From: Neoechinorhynchus agilis
Lineage: Eukaryota; Acanthocephala
NCBI GenBank assembly: GCA_051530055.1
Contig: CM121341.1
Span: 14,632,001-14,696,000 of the forward strand
Direction of reading: 5' to 3'
DNA: 64,000 bases
Position numbers and translations under genes: made by a program. Below are positions 1 through 10,904 of this stretch, piece after piece (position 1 is the first letter of the stretch; each line of letters opens with the position of its first letter). Under the pieces are notes generated by a model, which saw nothing but the letters and a program-made list of their open reading frames with translations, searched no databases and was not told the origin of the DNA.

Positions 1-96
1 TTTTATATTATGTCTTTAACGATCCAAATCTACAATTTTCAATTCCTTCCATCACAACGTTAGTAATTTATTGAAAAATGGAACTGCTCATGATTG

Positions 97-291
97 TTGT
101 GTAGTGGCGACAAAAATTATGTAAATTCATTGAATCGATATTTCGGCTCAATCCAGAGCCTTTATCAAGATTGCTTGTAAGTTTTAAATATGTGAGCTCG
201 TGCCAATAACGGCAATCTCGATAAAGGCTCTTGGTTGAGCTGAAATATCGATTCAATAAATTTACATAATTTTTGTCGCCACTACACAACA
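97..291. repeat. Foldback repeat with hammerhead-like core
   Basis: Two arms of about 79 bp (97-176 and 212-291) are nearly perfect reverse complements around a loop of about 36 bp. Each arm, read outward from the loop, carries TCGATAAAGGCTC or TTGATAAAGGCTC, a short loop, GAGC, then GAAATATCGATTC. The GGCTC/GAGCC segment can pair as a small stem between a GATAA box and GAAA. Similar cores recur at six other places in the window. No coding capacity is seen. Confidence 0.75.
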
Positions 292-339
292 ACTTTAGTG
301 ATTATAACTTTTAAACAAAAAGGATTTATTACGCCCGGC

Positions 340-609
340 TTAATGACTTTGCATGCGTTGTAGCATGCCTACCAGAGCATTAAATTCATTAAAATCTATA
401 ACGTTGTTGTGATTTCTATCAACCATTTTGAACACTGGATAAACCATGTTTCTACCGATAAAGCCAAGTCCAATTTGTTGAAGCGCCATCATAACTTCTT
501 CGAAATCGAGGTATCCATCCCCATTTCTATCGAGATAGGAAAAGACACTCTGCATCATCATCACACTTTGCATTCCACTCTGAGAAAACATATTGAGAAA
601 TTGAGACAT
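340..609 (-). CDS. Small EF-hand protein, second gene of pair (left copy)
   Basis: An 89-residue acidic calcium-binding protein with two EF-hands. The first loop is DRNGDGYLDFEE (about residues 28-39) and has good calcium ligands at positions 1, 3, 5, 9 and 12. The second loop is DRNHNNVIDFNE (about 64-75) and is less canonical. A methionine-rich stretch precedes the first hand. The ATG follows a TTTTAG acceptor directly, and the gene lies 124 nt downstream of the 734-1075 EF-hand gene on the same strand, as expected of a downstream operon gene. Its target is unknown. It could be a calmodulin-like sensor or one half of a four-hand protein made as two chains. An almost identical copy is at 17691-17960. 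Confidence 0.8.
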   Translation of the reverse strand: MSQFLNMFSQSGMQSVMMMQSVFSYLDRNGDGYLDFEEVMMALQQIGLGFIGRNMVYPVFKMVDRNHNNVIDFNEFNALVGMLQRMQSH

Positions 610-733
610 CTAAAAGTCCGTGAGTTGGGAAAGAATAAAAATAAATAAAACTTGGATTTGCACAACAAAATCGTATTTTGCTATGATTTCGACGATCGGT
701 ATTCCAGGCTCTCAGTTTTATTAAAACCTGAAC

Positions 734-1075
734 TCATTTGCAACCTCCTTGACGTTCACACTCTTTAATCTTTTCGGGACTTAGTTTCTCGTGTAACATC
801 TCGCTTGCACGATGAACTATTTTGCTGAACTCGTCTTTACTAATTCGGTCATCTTGATTTGTATCCATTTTTGAAAATAACTCCTTGGCTGCTTTTTCGC
901 CTAAAGCACCTAACTGAAGTCTTGCCAATCCGTCTTGCATTTCTGGGAAATCTATCGATCCATTACCGTCTTTATCGAGCTGCTTAAAAATCGTATCAAT
1001 AACCATGCCACTTTCTGAAGGATTGAGTCCTGCAGCCTTAGCCGCTTTTAATCCAAGGTTGACAATTTTTTCCAT
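734..1075 (-). CDS. Small EF-hand protein, first gene of pair (left copy)
   Basis: A 113-residue soluble protein with two EF-hands: DKDGNGSIDFPE (about residues 35-46) and DTNQDDRISKDE (about 71-82). Both have the acidic ligand pattern needed for calcium. There is no signal peptide or membrane segment, so a cytosolic calcium sensor or buffer is likely. The C-terminus is short and basic, ending in a Cys-containing tail. A TATA-like TATAAAAGG lies about 60 bp upstream of the ATG, and an AATAAA lies just after the stop. The gene is followed on the same strand by the second EF-hand gene. The protein is identical to that encoded at 17225-17566. I do not recognise a specific family. Confidence 0.85.
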   Translation of the reverse strand: MEKIVNLGLKAAKAAGLNPSESGMVIDTIFKQLDKDGNGSIDFPEMQDGLARLQLGALGEKAAKELFSKMDTNQDDRISKDEFSKIVHRASEMLHEKLSPEKIKECERQGGCK

Positions 1076-1469
1076 TTTCGTTTGTGCTTGTTCGTTGGAA
1101 ACGAGATGAGCTGGATTGGAGTTTCGAAGCCTTTTATACCAAAATTGAAGATCTCGAAAACAAATGCTATTTTTCTTGAAAAAACTCAGTCTTATTGTAT
1201 AAACGTAGCGTATTTTTTTGTTTACAAGCTAATTTTTAAGAGTTCTTAAATGTCACGTCTAAATTTTTTGCAAGCGAAACTTTTTGTATTATGTTGCTAG
1301 AGCCAACTCGTCATTAATTATTTATATTAAATCCTACTTAATGGCGATGTTTTAACTTATTTTTTTTATTTACGATCTCTTTTTTGCGATGATGTAAAAT
1401 GCCAACAAAAATACTTTCCAGGACAAAAACTTTCAAAGTGTATTCTCCAGATTTTGTATCGTTCTGAGC

Positions 1470-3185
1470 ATAATGAAGGCGAAGATGTTCATCTTTAGTG
1501 CCTGACATTTTATGAACCTACAATTGAATTCGCAATGTGAAATTATGAAAAAAATGAACATGTCTTCGCGCGATTTGTTTAAAACTTTTTACCTTCATTT
1601 AATTTCGGTTTGGTCGTAATGAAGGCGATGATTTTCATCTTTCGGGTCTGACCATTGATGAATCCATAAAATTAACTGAGCCTTTTATAAATTAAAAATC
1701 TCATAACAAAAATGTCTGCTCACGGCTGGTTTAAGAAACTTTCTACCATTAGAGAGTTTCTTTGTGAGCGTAATGAAGGCGAAGATGTTCATCTTTCGTG
1801 CGTTACCTTTTATGAGCAAAAAATTCATTAAGCGATTTGAAATTATGAAAAAACTAACATGTCTTCGCGCGAGTTTTTTAAAAACTTTTTACCTTCAGTT
1901 AATTTCGGTTTGGTCGTAATCAAGGCGATGATGTTCATCTTTCGGGTCTGACCATTGATGAGCTAAAAATTCATTAAGCGATTTGAAATTATGAAAAAAT
2001 GAACATGTCTTCGCGCGAGTTGTTTAAAAACTTTTTACCTTCATTTAATTTCGGTTTGATCGTAATGAAGGCGATGATGTTCATCTTTCGGGTCTGACCA
2101 TTGATGAACCCATAAAATTAACTGAGCCTTTTATAAATTAAAAATCTCATAACAAAAATGTCTGCTCACGGCTGGTCCAAGAAACTTTCTACCATTAGAG
2201 AGTTTCTTTGTGAGCGTAATGAAGGCGAAGATGTTCATCTTTCGCGCGTGACCTTTTATGAGCAAAAAATTCATTAAGCGATTTGAAATTATGAAAAAAT
2301 GAACATGTCTTCGCGCGAGTTGTTTAAAAACTTTTTACCTTCATTTAATTTCGGTTTGATCGTAGTGAAGGCGATGATTTTCATCTTTCGGGTCTGACCA
2401 TTGATGAACCCATAAAATTGACTGAGCCTTTTATAAATTAAAAATCTCATATCAAAATGTCTGCTCGCGGCTGGTCCAAGAAACTTTCTACCATTAGAGA
2501 GTTTCTTTGTGAGCGTAATGAAGGCGAAGATGTTCACCTTTCGTGCGTGACCATTGATGAGCTAAAAATTCATTAAGCGATTTGAAATTATGAAAAAACT
2601 AACATGTCTTCGCGCGAGTTGTTTAAAAACTTTTTACCTTCAGTTAATTTCGGTTTGATCGTAATGAAGGCGATGATGTTCATCTTTCGGGTCTGACCAT
2701 TGATGAATCCATAAAATTAACTGAGCCTTTTATAAATTAAAAATCTCATAACAAAAATGTCTGCTCGCGGAAGGTTTAAGAAACTTTCTACCATTAGAGA
2801 GTTTCTTTGTGAGCGTAATGAAGGCGAAGATGTTCATCTTTCGCGCGTGACCTTTTATGAGCAAAAAATTCATTAAGCGATTTGAAATTATGAAAAAAAT
2901 GAACATGTCTTCGCGCGATTTGTTTAAAAACTTTTTACCTTCAGTTAATTTCGGTTTGATCGTAATGAAGGCGATGATTTTCATCTTTCGGGTCTGACCA
3001 TTGATGAACCCATAAAATTGACTGAGCCTTTTATAAATTAAAAATCTCATAACAAAAATGTCTGCTCGCGGAAGGTTTAAGAAACTTTCTACCATTAGAG
3101 AGTTTCTTTGTGAGCGTAATGAAGGCGAAGATGTTCACCTTTCGTGTCTGACCTTTTGTGAACTAAAAATCTACTAAGCGATTTG
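1470..3185. repeat. Satellite array, alternating units of about 150 bp
   Basis: About twelve head-to-tail units are visible. Each is marked by TAATGAAGGCGAAGATGTTC or a close variant, near 1470, 1617, 1770, 1917, 2060, 2217, 2362, 2516, 2658, 2817, 2961 and 3117. Two unit types alternate, one with GATGATTTTCATC and one with GAAGATGTTCATC, giving a dimer of about 300 bp. A hybrid unit sits near 1917-2060, as expected after unequal crossover. Short minus-strand open frames here are by-products of the repeat and are not called as genes. Confidence 0.9.
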
Positions 3186-3289
3186 AAATAGCGCTTATTG
3201 AGATTCGACACTCATTGATGCTGAGGTTTCTATTAAATTCATTGTTTTTAGGGGTTCGTTAGTAAAATAGTTATTACATTATTGATGTA

Positions 3290-4240
3290 GAATTTCGCGA
3301 CGAGGGTGATCGGAACCCACAGAGAACGATTATCAAAAATTTTAAAAATCAATTCATGGTAAACCAAAGCAGATATCAGCGAGGAGAAGAGTGAACAGAT
3401 AAACAAGAAAGGCGGAGAGACGTTCTTAGCATTCTGGCAATTGGACGCAGAGAAAGAGGAGTAAGTGGATTATTATCTGCAGTTGGAACAGTATGGAGAG
3501 GAAGAGGGTTTGTTTGATCTCGTGGCTTCGTCAACAAACGTTCAAACCGCTGAGAAAAGTGTTTACCGTTGAAGCATTGGAAGACGCGTCTTACATGGAT
3601 TTGACGAAAAATACGCGAAGTAACAGCGCGTTATAAGTTTGGAAAAACGCTAATGAAAGAAAATCAACGTATGCGTGATGGTTTACGAAATTAAGAGGAG
3701 CGGGTGAACGGTGCAAATTTTTGAAGAAGTTAGAAGGGCAGTTTTACAGATTGAGGAGCTAACTTTAAGAGGTCCGAGTTCCCTGCGCTCAGAATATCGA
3801 AAGTGAAGTCCATACACTTCAAACATAAAGAGTGCTCAAGATGTTGATTGAAACATGACGAAATCGAATACCGGGCCAGAAGTAGCGGATGTTATAAATG
3901 CGGAAAGATAGGATACTTTGCTCGGAAATGCACATTGGTTCCAAAGGTAAATAATATCGAGGACGCGAACAGTAAACACGAGGGAGAGGATCGATTTCAC
4001 GTTGATTTGCTAGTAATGGTGGGAAAACGCTAACGGTTCAAAGAGGCAAAAGTTTCAAAGGGAATTCTAAGAACCAAGATAACGTTTTACAGAAATTAAC
4101 TAGTGAAACTTCCACGAATAGGAATGCGATTTTGGTACATGCCAGCAGTATGCCAAACTCAAACGAAGATTCGTTGGAAACGATTGGTGTTCAAAAGATT
4201 GCGAATATTTCGACGATTACTAGGGACATTCTAAAATTGC
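3290..4240 (+). mobile_element. Gag-like fossil of an LTR retrotransposon relative
   Basis: The plus strand encodes gag-like pieces rich in Glu, Arg and Lys, followed near 3848-3950 by a zinc-knuckle-like cysteine motif of the kind found in nucleocapsid regions of LTR elements. The segment is clearly decayed, with several breaks. I see no matching long terminal repeats and no convincing pol region beside it. Family placement within LTR kin (Gypsy or BEL/Pao) is not possible from what remains. The degree of decay suggests an old insertion. Confidence 0.5.
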
Positions 4241-4859
4241 TGTGGAGGAGTATGATATTGTAACTGGGATAGAAGGTAACGATAGGAAAAGCGAAAGCGA
4301 TCCAGCTGGAAGTAACTATCAAGAAAGCTACGGTCGAACAAAAGGTCTAAGAAGGGCAAAAGAAGGAACAAATAAGCATAAGGATATAAGGTTGACACCA
4401 ACACCATCAAAATCAATCAACCGTCCTATTCATTTCTGTAATGATACGCGTTCTACAGCCTGCTCATCACCCCTCGTTGCTTTAAATTCGCCCTACCTCT
4501 CTCAAAAATCCCCACCTTCTTCCAAACTTTTCCCAACTCCCAAAACTCCTCACCTAACTCTCTCAAAACTGCCCACCAAACTCTCTTAGAACTCCCCATC
4601 TTCTTTGTCAGACCATTGCACATTAATTCCCTCTCCATCCGTTCTTCCTCAATGTGTACGGTCGTCTCCCCTTGCAGTCAAGTTTAAGAGCGATCAACAC
4701 ATTTTCGCATTTACACAATTTAGTCTCGCGTAATCGCTCTTCACACAGAAAATCTATTTTTCACCGGAACCTCTCGGAAGCTATGCTTTCTCAAACTAAT
4801 ATACTCTCATTGACGTTTCGAACCTCGTCGGGTTCATAATCAGTTCTAAAATACAAGTG
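4241..4859. other. Unassigned sequence between fossils
   Basis: A plus-strand open frame of 115 codons (4242-4589) starts Lys-rich and becomes Pro/Ser/Thr-rich. It may be a leftover of a mobile-element ORF. The sequence is pyrimidine-rich on the plus strand, like the neighbouring LINE fragments. No host gene is recognised. Confidence 0.3.
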
Positions 4860-5525
4860 GATTTGTAATTATTTCGCACGTTCTTAAACGCCTCCGATTC
4901 CTTGGATTATCATCAAAAGAAATTAGTTCTTAAACGCCTTCGATTCCTTAGGATGTCATCCAAAAACCTTAAGTACTTTTATATGTCCGTAATTCTACCA
5001 TCGCTCACCTGAGCATATGCAACCTTCTGCAATTTTTCTTCCAATCTATTCAAAAAAATTCATACTTTTAACAAGAGGTGCGCTCTAATCTGCTCCTCCG
5101 AACTCGTGCTTTTCTTTCGGCTTAATTTCCGCTGCACATTTCTTCTTTTACTCAAAACTGCAACACTCGTTGCCCCAACATTTTCCATTTTCAGTTCCTC
5201 GCATAAATCTCTACCTCCGCTCTCTCTTAACTACTGCTTAATCCTCTAAATGCGATTTTATTCGTAGGAAACAACGGAAAACAACAACGACAAATTAGCC
5301 GACTAAAATCAAATAAGCCAGAACCAACTTACAGACCAAAAACAATTTTACCAACCATAGTGAACTTGCCGTAGAAAAAATTCTTAAAATCTGCACGAAT
5401 CTTAAAGAATTACCGAAATCAACCTCTTGCAAATACGAGTATTCACGAGGACCCCTCCAGCGAATTCGAGGGTTCACGAGGACCCAAAGATACATGGGTC
5501 CTTTTTTTTGATTAATTAGCAAAAA
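4860..5525 (+). mobile_element. CR1/Jockey-like LINE, 3' fragment
   Basis: Near 4885-5000 the plus strand reads LKRLRFLRMSSKNLKYFY followed by SVILPSLT. This matches the pattern of a reverse-transcriptase C-terminal region also seen at 13380-13470. The tail (5430-5520) contains a short repeated unit with GAGGACCCAAAGATACATGG, and related tails occur at 13915-13960 and on the minus strand at 43150-43190. That shared end suggests several copies of one LINE family. Interrupted frames show it is dead. Confidence 0.55.
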
Positions 5526-5529
5526 AAAT

Positions 5530-7085
5530 TACCACCGTCAGCAAAATTGGAGCTTCTCTCCTTCCTCGGCTTAGCTAGTTCACGGTTAACGCTCTTTCTC
5601 CCAAATCAAGTAAATAATTATCAATATACGCCTACACAAAAACACCATAAATCAGCCCGTCCAATCCAAGCTGATCCACACATTGTCTCAACTCTAAAGT
5701 TGTTTCTATCATTGCCAATCATTCATCCCAACAAAAAAATCCATTCACGAACAATGTAACTTCAAAGGACCGTCCAAGATCGGGCGTATCAATTTTTGTA
5801 CTACAATCGCTATCATACTCTTCATCTCTCATAGGCTCTCTACAAAACCCCGATCTAGAATTCATCGCAGTCCATTTCTCCGTTCCTCTAGGAAATGGCC
5901 TCAGAGAATTCATAATTGCTATCGTCTACTTGGCTCTCGTCCTGAGTCATCTTTGCGCCGACTTGATTCCATGATGGAGCTCATAAACTCCACAAATTCA
6001 CACCATTTCTTAATTGCAAGCACTTCAGTAAACTATTTCCTCTTATCCTTTTCCAAATTTCGTCAACCAATTGACTACCCAACTCATCTTGACGCTCACC
6101 ACGACAAAGTGATCACATATATCGACGCCCTCTCTCCCGTCTCTAAATTCCTTCGTCCGCGAAATCTTTCCACTCGTCGGCTTTTATCACTCCCTCCACC
6201 CCACCTCAGCGTTTTAAAATCTCCCCGCTTACCCGTCTGGGATAAACGTGATCATAACATCTACAGTTTTATAAAAAAATTCAACTCTAATATTTGCACC
6301 CTTCACTTTGACAACACAAATGTGACCCTTCTTTGGCGACGTCTTCCCTTACCTCAATCATAAAATATTCTCTAATTTCGACAAATCCCAAGAAATTTAT
6401 TAATCTCCAACCGTGACCACCATGGATAGTCCCATCTTGAAACTTCTTCAAAAGCAACATTCTAAGATCAATCGCAATAACTCCCCAAACTTCTCCCGTT
6501 TACAAATCGCTCTAACTAACAAAATACTTGTCGTCCACAACTTTTTTCCTTTAAAATTCGTTCAGGTGGCAGTTTGACATGGTGCGGGCCGTCAAGAACT
6601 CTCTTGGTCTACGCAACCCATATCCCTCCCTGATTTTACCTCTTCTGAATTAAACTAGGTTCTGGGCTCCATCAATCAGAACCTCTGCCCTAACACTAAT
6701 TATAATCTCTGCTCCACATCAGGCACCGCACAATCTTTCACGCCCACATCTGTAACCTTTTTTTAATTCATCGATACTCCCATTAGTTTCGTCATACGAA
6801 GTACTACAGCAGCTCAATAAATTACCTCGACCTGCGTCCTTTCAATCCGAAATTCTAAACTGAGCTCTTCGCCTCATTATCCCCAAACTCATAGACCATT
6901 TTACCATCACTATACGTGAAAACTGCTAAAGTTATCCTTCTGACTAAAAAGGACTTCCTATTTCCACCGAATCACTCCGTCTAATATTCATTCTACCCGC
7001 TCCTTCAAAAATCATCGAAAAATGTTTTAAATCTCCCTTTCTTCCACTTTTAACGACAAGTTATCGCCCCTGTGCCTTTATCAAG
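5530..7085 (+). mobile_element. CR1/Jockey-like LINE, 5' and central fragment
   Basis: Near 6970-7080 one plus frame reads RLIFILPAPSKIIEKCFKSP, the early reverse-transcriptase block typical of Jockey/CR1-type non-LTR elements. An open frame of 136 codons lies upstream at 5953-6363. The copy stops abruptly at about 7085. A later RT segment of apparently the same family resumes near 13130 (LLDLSKVFDTIDHSLLL), so one element may have been split by later events, or these are two copies. Stops and frame changes are numerous. Confidence 0.5.
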
Positions 7086-7205
7086 GGTGCTTGAAAGTCT
7101 TATGAAGTGTGCTACATAAAAGATAAAACTATGATATACTTGATAAAACTTTTAAGCAACCTCGATAAAGGCGCAACATTGTTCGGAAATATCGGACTTA
7201 ATAAG
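7070..7205. repeat. Short inverted repeat with GATAAAGGC core
   Basis: CCTTTATCAAG on one side and CTCGATAAAGGC on the other form an imperfect inverted repeat around an AT-rich middle. The right arm continues GCAACATTGTTC then GGAAATATCGG, the same layout as the foldback at 97-291. It sits at the junction between the broken CR1-like LINE and the RTE-type LINE. The left arm is poorly kept. Confidence 0.5.
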
Positions 7206-7419
7206 TCCCATTAATTCTTCCGCCAGAAACAAACAATATTTTGCTCCAATTCGATTTTTAAAAAAACGCCGCGGCCGCAAAGTAAGTGATCCTTTATTTA
7301 TAAAAGCCATTACCCACTTAAAAAAATGCCTTGCCAGCAACTTTCCATTTAATTTGTAACATAAATAAATTCTAAGTTTGTCTGTCAGCTAGTAATGTCT
7401 AAGTCTCTGCCAAGTCATT

Positions 7420-10400
7420 TATCGAATTATTGAAGTTCTGGAGTATTAGTGCCGATGGCGGTTCCCTCGACAACCAATTTATCCTGTTTGATGCAATCCA
7501 CTCATCGTTTCCTCGGTTTTCCTCGTATGCAATTTCACTTTATTTCCAGTCTCTCCGTGCTGTGCAGTATGCTATCTGCTTCGCACTTCGAAACTTTATC
7601 GTGCCAGTGCAACCTTCTTTGGACGATCAACTCTGAACATCAGCAAGTGCCGAACAGCTCCCTGATGTCCGCATTTCTTTTCTTGTCATTGAGAGTGTAC
7701 CCTGCTGCCCATCTCAGCATCCTCATCTCGTTCGTTTCTAATCTTCTGTGATCGTTTTGCTTGGCCGTCCAAGTTTCTGCGCCATATAAAATGGCTGGTC
7801 GCACCACGGTCTCGAACACCCGCTCTTTCAGTTTCGGTGAGATCCTCTTGTAGAATAGTACACTAAACATCTTCCTCCAGTTGTGCCACCCGCTTTGTAT
7901 ACGATCAGTTATTTCGGGTTCGAGGGAATTTGTCATATTTACTTCGCTGCCTAGATATTTCACTGTTTCTCTCATCGTCAATTCCGCACCTTCTAACATT
8001 AGCGCTTCTGGTCCCATGCATATCGTCTTCAACCTGTTTACCTTAAGACCGTTGGTTTCCAATGCCTCACGCCGACCTTACAGACTTCGCTGAGCACGTG
8101 TTTCAGCTGTCACAATCAAGTCATCAGCTACCAATAGTGTTCATGGGGGCTTTCGGGCGATTTGCTTAGAACCCAACACATTTATGATCGTGACGAATAG
8201 GAACGGACTGAGAGTTGATCCCTGATGCAATCCAACTGTAACCTCAAAATAGTTTGTCTCTCCCACAATGCATCTGACACAAGTGCAGGATCCTTCGTAC
8301 ATGATCTAGATTGCTCTTATGTATTCCTCGGGACAGTTCTTCTTCCTTAGGCACGCCCATATTAGGTCTCTCGGCACTGTATCATAGACTTTCTCGGGTT
8401 CCACGAATGCACTGTATAGCGGCTTCTGTATTTCATTTTACCGCTCGTACAATTGTCTGATTAGAAAGATCGTTTCTTTTGTGCTCCGTCCTGGAATAAA
8501 ACCTCCATGATGTTCTTCGATGCAGATCTCTTCTCGCAGTCTACTGTTTAGAAGCCTTTCATATAGCTTCATTGTGTGACTCAAAAGCTTTATGCCCCTA
8601 TAGTTATTGCATTGTTCAATATCTCCTTTTTGTGGATCGGAAAAACTACACTTCGTCGCCATGCTTCGGGCATTTTCCCGATTTATGACATTCTTCGATA
8701 TAGATTCGTCAACACTTGGATACCAAAACTGCCCAACGCTTTCCATATTTCGATCGGGATACCATATGGTTCAAAACTTTTCCCCAATTTCATGCGTCCA
8801 AGCTGTCTCGCAACTTCGTTGTAGGAGAACGGTCGCACTGCTTTCGCGCATGGCGGTGCTTCCTCGCTGGGTTGACGCGGATTCTCTGTATTCAGGAGTT
8901 TATCGAAATACTCTCGCCATCTTAGAAGAACCTCGTTTTCATCTGACTATGTGCTTCCCGACGAATCCTTGATCCTTTTGATACTGGAAATATCCTTTGA
9001 CTTTTTGTCGCGAATTTGTGCGAGCTTGAAGATCTTTCCACTCTCATTGCCTTTTTCCAGTACCTCATAGATCTCTTTATCTGCCTCTCTCTTTCCAATC
9101 GCGCATTCCCTTTCCGCATTTTTCTTTTCCTGCTTGAAATTCTTATGAAATGCAACTGTTCGAGCCTGGTCCCATATCCTCTTAGCTTCTCGCTTTCGCC
9201 GTATCGCCTCTTTTACCCTTAGGTTCCAACACCACTTATTACTTGATGGAGGCGGTCTGCCTGATGTCTGCCCAAGAATGTATATTCCTTCCTCCAGAAT
9301 TAGTTTTGATGATCCGTTCCACCATACATCTGGGTCGTCAACTTCCATTTTCAGCTTACCTATTAGCGATTTACCAACTAGTTTTCGAAGCTCAGTATCC
9401 TTTAGCAACCACCATCTGATTCGAGGGTTCACTTTCCGAGCATACTGTTTCCTCTTTTTCTGATCGTCAAGTCTGCTACTACTACTCGGTGTTATGGTAC
9501 GCAATCTTCTCCGAGAATCGTTTTGACGTTCTTTATTTCGCTCCATCGTAATATCGGGTAAAGGATGAAATCAATTTGACTTGATTTTCCACCGCTCGAA
9601 TAGGTAGTAATATCCCATCGTCTTTTTGGGAAAACCTGTTCGAAAGTCGCAGTTCTCTTGAAACGGCCAAGTCGAGAAGCTTTTCACCTTCGACGTTTCG
9701 TTCACCAATGTTGTGTCCACCATGTATTCGTTCGTAATAGTCTTCATTTACTAAATGTAATATGAAGTCTCCTGTAATCGCATAACGAGTGCTCTTATAG
9801 TTCGCAAAAGTATCCGATGAGCTTTGCCAGAATTGCTGTTTCTCTTCCTCTGTACATGAGATTTGCGGGGCATAGACCGATATTATGGTGATATCCTCTC
9901 CCCCTAAATCGAATCGAACCGATATGATCCTACCATTTGTTCTCACCACTTCCAAAACGCAATCGACTAGTCCTTTTTTCCATGATGACTCCAACCACAT
10001 TCCTGCAACTTCGTTCGCCACTGTAGATTATTTTATAACCATCGCCTAGTTCACGGGCTTTCGCTCCTTTCCACCTGGTCTCCTGCACTTCTGGTATACC
10101 GATCTTTCTCCTTCTTATCATATCAACTATTTTCGACTCCTTCCCGTCATCGATCCCACATATCGCGTTGCCATTCTTACGTCAGTTGTGTAGATTAATT
10201 TCTTTAGCCGAGACCGTCCATGCCTCGGTAGCCCTTGATGATTTAACACAAGTCCCGGCGAAGAACTTCCGTAGTCCTTTAGTTGATTCAGTTGTTGGTT
10301 GTCATTTGGGTCAAAATTTGGCACGAATTCTACAGCTGGATGGCCTTCCTGACGCCAACCCTACAGCTTTCTCAGCCGGGTTTCGGACCGTCCTTGGTGG
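7420..10400 (-). mobile_element. RTE-type LINE, nearly full length, broken
   Basis: On the minus strand the parts come in the order of an RTE-clade LINE. The endonuclease domain lies at 10200-9540 (VQETRWKGAK, SVYAPQISCTEEEKQQFW, AITGDF). The linker is at 9546-8947. The reverse transcriptase runs from about 8940 to 8060, with NYRGIKLLSHTMKLYERLLN, FIPGRST, VEPEKVYDTVPRD, GLHQGSTLSPFLF and VADDL. The C-terminal block is at 8062-7640 (KYLGSEV, RPAILYGAETW, EMRMLRWAAG). The frame changes at least three times and stops interrupt it, so it cannot make one protein. The 5' end includes a GC-richer stretch near 10320-10400 (CCTTCCTGACGCCAACCC), as in many RTE 5' ends. The catalytic VADDL departs from the usual YADD. 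Confidence 0.85.
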
Positions 10401-10684
10401 ATAGTTTCTGGGATTTATTTAACTCCAAGTGCAAATAAAAAATAAATACAATGATACAAATTAGAGAATTGACTTGTCTAAAACGGAAGGAATTAAAGAC
10501 ATATCCGTACCTTCCATTGCTGGAATTGGTGGTCTTTAAACAATCTCTGCGAATCGAGCACCATGTTGCTTTTGTGCCGAACTGACTCGCCATTTTACTA
10601 AGGCTGGATACCTAATGGCATTTCAAGTTACAGGTTTAAGAGACTACTCGTGTGTCACTTGTAGCCTAGTAAATTAACTGCAGC
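10401..10684. other. Intergenic stretch upstream of LRR gene
   Basis: A 73-codon minus-strand frame exists but resembles nothing known. I see no gene. The sequence lies between the RTE LINE 5' end and the tandem promoter repeat. Confidence 0.3.
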
Positions 10685-10824
10685 GACCGTACCATCTTAT
10701 ACATTGAAACTTTTGTCTTAGTCGTACTATGTCGTTAATAAAAAGGAATTTAACAACCGTATCCCCTTCTACATTGAAATTTTTGTTTCGGTCGTACGGT
10801 GTCGTGAATAAAACGGATTCACTC
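10685..10824. repeat. Two tandem 70-bp repeats before the LRR gene
   Basis: 10685-10754 and 10755-10824 are direct copies. Shared blocks are ACCGTA, TACATTGAAA, TTTTGT, GTCGTAC, TGTCGT and AATAAAA. They are about 75-80 percent identical by eye. They end about 40 bp before the TATA-like box of the LRR gene, so they may be duplicated regulatory sequence. The right copy of the LRR gene lacks this region. Confidence 0.7.
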
Positions 10825-10865
10825 AAGTATGACGGATTGTCTTACTCTTGCGTTAAAATGATTTG

Positions 10866-10873
10866 TATATAAG
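10866..10873 (+). promoter_or_regulatory. TATA-like box before LRR gene
   Basis: GTATATAAG lies 32-39 bp upstream of the chosen ATG at 10905. If it is used, the 5' leader would be only a few nucleotides. This is weak evidence by itself in AT-rich DNA. Confidence 0.35.
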
Positions 10874-10904
10874 ACGGCTCGTTAGTGTTTCAATCCGCGT
10901 ACCC

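Larger units (their letters stand above)
326..1440. repeat. Inverted segmental duplication, left copy (EF-hand pair)
   Basis: This block is the near-identical reverse complement of 16870-17976. It holds the whole two-gene EF-hand locus and its upstream region. The match ends on the low side just after the motif TTATTACGCCCGGC. On the high side it fades near 1440, where the satellite array begins. The first EF-hand protein is identical in both copies, and the few nucleotide differences I saw are single bases or short indels, so the duplication is young, or it is an assembly or haplotype artefact. Confidence 0.8.

Noticed and set aside
409-648. Plus-strand 79-codon frame rich in His and Lys (also at 17652-17891, minus)
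   Set aside because: Antisense to the EF-hand gene in both copies. The differences seen do not favour this frame.
2289-3095. Minus-strand frames of 82 and 121 codons in the satellite
   Set aside because: They are made of satellite units read through, with no family match.
1470-3185. CRISPR-like array
   Set aside because: Units are continuous tandem satellite without unique spacers, and the DNA is eukaryotic.
7430-7751. Overlapping plus-strand frames of 68 and 100 codons
   Set aside because: Antisense to the 3' end of the RTE-type LINE.
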